7,271 bases of DNA from Candidatus Avimonoglobus intestinipullorum (lineage in GTDB: Bacteria; Bacillota; Clostridia; UBA1381). The notes under the pieces were generated by a model. That model was not told the origin of the DNA. It was given only the letters and a program-made list of their open reading frames with translations, and ran no database searches. The stretch covers positions 1-7,271 of the forward strand of contig DVND01000085.1 in the NCBI GenBank assembly GCA_018714645.1, given 5' to 3'. The first letter of the stretch is position 1. Each line of letters begins with the position of its first letter. Both the position numbers and the translations under genes were made by a program. Below are positions 6,524 through 7,271 of this stretch, in pieces.

Positions 6524-6555
6524 AAAAGACAGCGGAGGATACTCCGCTGTCTTTT
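6524..6555. terminator. Bidirectional intrinsic terminator between nspC and the convergent peptidase gene
   Basis: Bases 6524–6537 (AAAAGACAGCGGAG) pair perfectly with 6542–6555 in a 14-bp stem around a GATA loop (6538–6541). On the + strand the GC stem ends in CTTTTAATTT, and on the − strand in six T residues (complement of 6522–6527). It lies in the 36 nt between the nspC stop and the stop of the − strand gene, so one hairpin probably ends both transcripts. Confidence 0.93.
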
Positions 6556-6558
6556 AAT

Positions 6559-7271
6559 TTATGGTTGGCAATCTTTACAGGGCTCATAGCCCATTTTTAA
6601 TGCCTCGGACAAGGTGATTTTTATAGTATCACGGTTTTTCGCATGGCGACAGGATGGCCGGTGGTATTTTGTCCCGTTTGATGTAATGTATACTTCTGTA
6701 TCAGTTGCTTTTTCTTCGGGGGACATTTGCGTATTCCCCTGAAGCGGTATATGATTATTAACTGTTTTTGCATGGTATTGCAGCAATACACCAAGGGTTA
6801 TTACAGATGAAAGGATTAATACAAGAGGAACGAACCGTTTTGCCAGGTGCTTATAATATTTTGGGCGATCATTTATGCGCAGATGGCGTAGATAGGAGTG
6901 GTATTGAATACGGGCCCCTTGCTTTGGCAAAAGGCCGGCATCTACAATTTTTCGGACACTTGTAAGATGTTCGCGGCATAAAACAAAGCCGGGAGCCTGC
7001 AATTCCAATGCAAATGCTTCTGCTTCGCGTTCTTGTGTGTTTGCAATAACAGGGTTTTTGTTTTTTCCCAAAATGCCGCAGCTTGTATGCAACAAGACGA
7101 TATGGCCAATTTCATGACATAGCGCGTGTACTTTCTCTACATAACCAAGATTATCATTCACAAAAATTTTTATGCCTTCTTGGGGAGACTGATATGCGAA
7201 TGCATCGCAGGTATAATGGTATTCCTCTAAGTCCAGTCTTTTTATTTCCGCCGTTCCTTGCGCATAAGTAT
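6559..7271 (-). CDS. Membrane-anchored ImmA/IrrE-family metallopeptidase with C-terminal Cys/His module (5' end cut off)
   Basis: The frame is open from the window edge (first full codon at 7269) to a TAA at 6559–6561, giving 236 visible residues; the N-terminus lies outside. A GTG at 7161 is internal rather than a likely start, because upstream codons keep the family pattern IKIFVNDNL before the catalytic helix. The zinc-peptidase motif HEIGH is at 7116–7102, and the acidic TQEREAEAFALELQAP follows about 22 residues later, supplying the probable third zinc ligand, as in ImmA/IrrE proteins. Roughly 55 residues on, VPLVLILSSVITLGVLL is a single membrane segment (about 6834–6775). The C-terminus (about 6693–6568) has TKYHRPSC and PCKDC, an Ada-like putative zinc-binding module (His, three Cys). 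ImmA proteases often cleave phage or mobile-element repressors, but no repressor gene is visible and the target is unknown. It converges on the polyamine operon and is probably unrelated to it. Confidence 0.85.
   Translation of the reverse strand, partial: TYAQGTAEIKRLDLEEYHYTCDAFAYQSPQEGIKIFVNDNLGYVEKVHALCHEIGHIVLLHTSCGILGKNKNPVIANTQEREAEAFALELQAPGFVLCREHLTSVRKIVDAGLLPKQGARIQYHSYLRHLRINDRPKYYKHLAKRFVPLVLILSSVITLGVLLQYHAKTVNNHIPLQGNTQMSPEEKATDTEVYITSNGTKYHRPSCRHAKNRDTIKITLSEALKMGYEPCKDCQP
6568..6693 (-). other. C-terminal Cys/His (Ada-like) putative metal-binding domain of the peptidase
   Basis: The last ~42 residues read from EVYIT to PCKDCQ and contain the pattern Y-H-x3-C, about 23 residues, then C-x2-C. 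I recognise this layout (VY-T-G-KYH-C … A---GY-PC--C) as a small module found at the ends of many Firmicute nucleases and surface or membrane proteins. Metal binding is inferred from the Cys/His spacing. It follows a membrane segment and a polar linker (about 6774–6694). Confidence 0.6.

Noticed and set aside
7159..7161. GTG as the start codon of the metallopeptidase gene
   Set aside because: The frame stays open to the window edge, and the residues before the GTG fit the strand preceding the HEIGH helix, so the gene most likely begins outside the window.
1..7271. CRISPR arrays, tRNA/rRNA genes, insertion sequences or attachment sites
   Set aside because: I saw no regularly spaced repeats, cloverleaf-like sequence, transposase gene or terminal inverted repeats.

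Overview
The window carries a six-gene polyamine operon on the + strand (speD–speA–speE–speB–CASDH–nspC, about 199–6522). It is followed by a shared bidirectional terminator and a convergent, 5'-truncated gene for a membrane-anchored ImmA/IrrE-type metallopeptidase on the − strand (6559 to the window edge). Strong Shine-Dalgarno sequences, Bacillus-type SpeA/SpeE/SpeB proteins and this gene order suggest a Firmicute, most likely an anaerobic clostridial gut-type bacterium of middling G+C. That placement is an inference; no marker gene is present.

Layout: 1–198 is a non-coding leader with a candidate extended −10 promoter and a convincing intrinsic-terminator hairpin (143–179) only 20–26 nt before speD, so attenuation is plausible. 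speD (199–966) encodes the long, E. coli-class pyruvoyl S-adenosylmethionine decarboxylase. A short gap holds another GC hairpin (978–996). speA (start chosen at 1027) then encodes a fold-I PLP arginine decarboxylase. speE overlaps speA by 20 nt, speB overlaps speE by 23 nt, CASDH follows after 20 nt, and nspC shares one base with CASDH. The operon ends in a perfect 14-bp hairpin just after the nspC stop codon.

Pathway logic: SpeA makes agmatine from arginine and SpeB removes urea to give putrescine. Two different aminopropyl-transfer systems follow. One is SpeD plus SpeE, using decarboxylated SAM. The other is CASDH plus NspC, a reductive condensation with aspartate semialdehyde followed by decarboxylation. 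Either pair alone would make spermidine from putrescine, so their presence in one transcription unit is the main puzzle. They may be redundant routes fed by methionine or aspartate, or act in series to build a longer polyamine (spermine-type). Alternatively one or both may act on agmatine, with the SpeB protein removing urea from an aminopropylagmatine intermediate. Sequence alone does not decide between these.

The convergent gene looks more AT-rich by eye than the operon and joins three parts: a HEXXH peptidase domain, one membrane segment, and a small C-terminal Cys/His putative metal-binding module.
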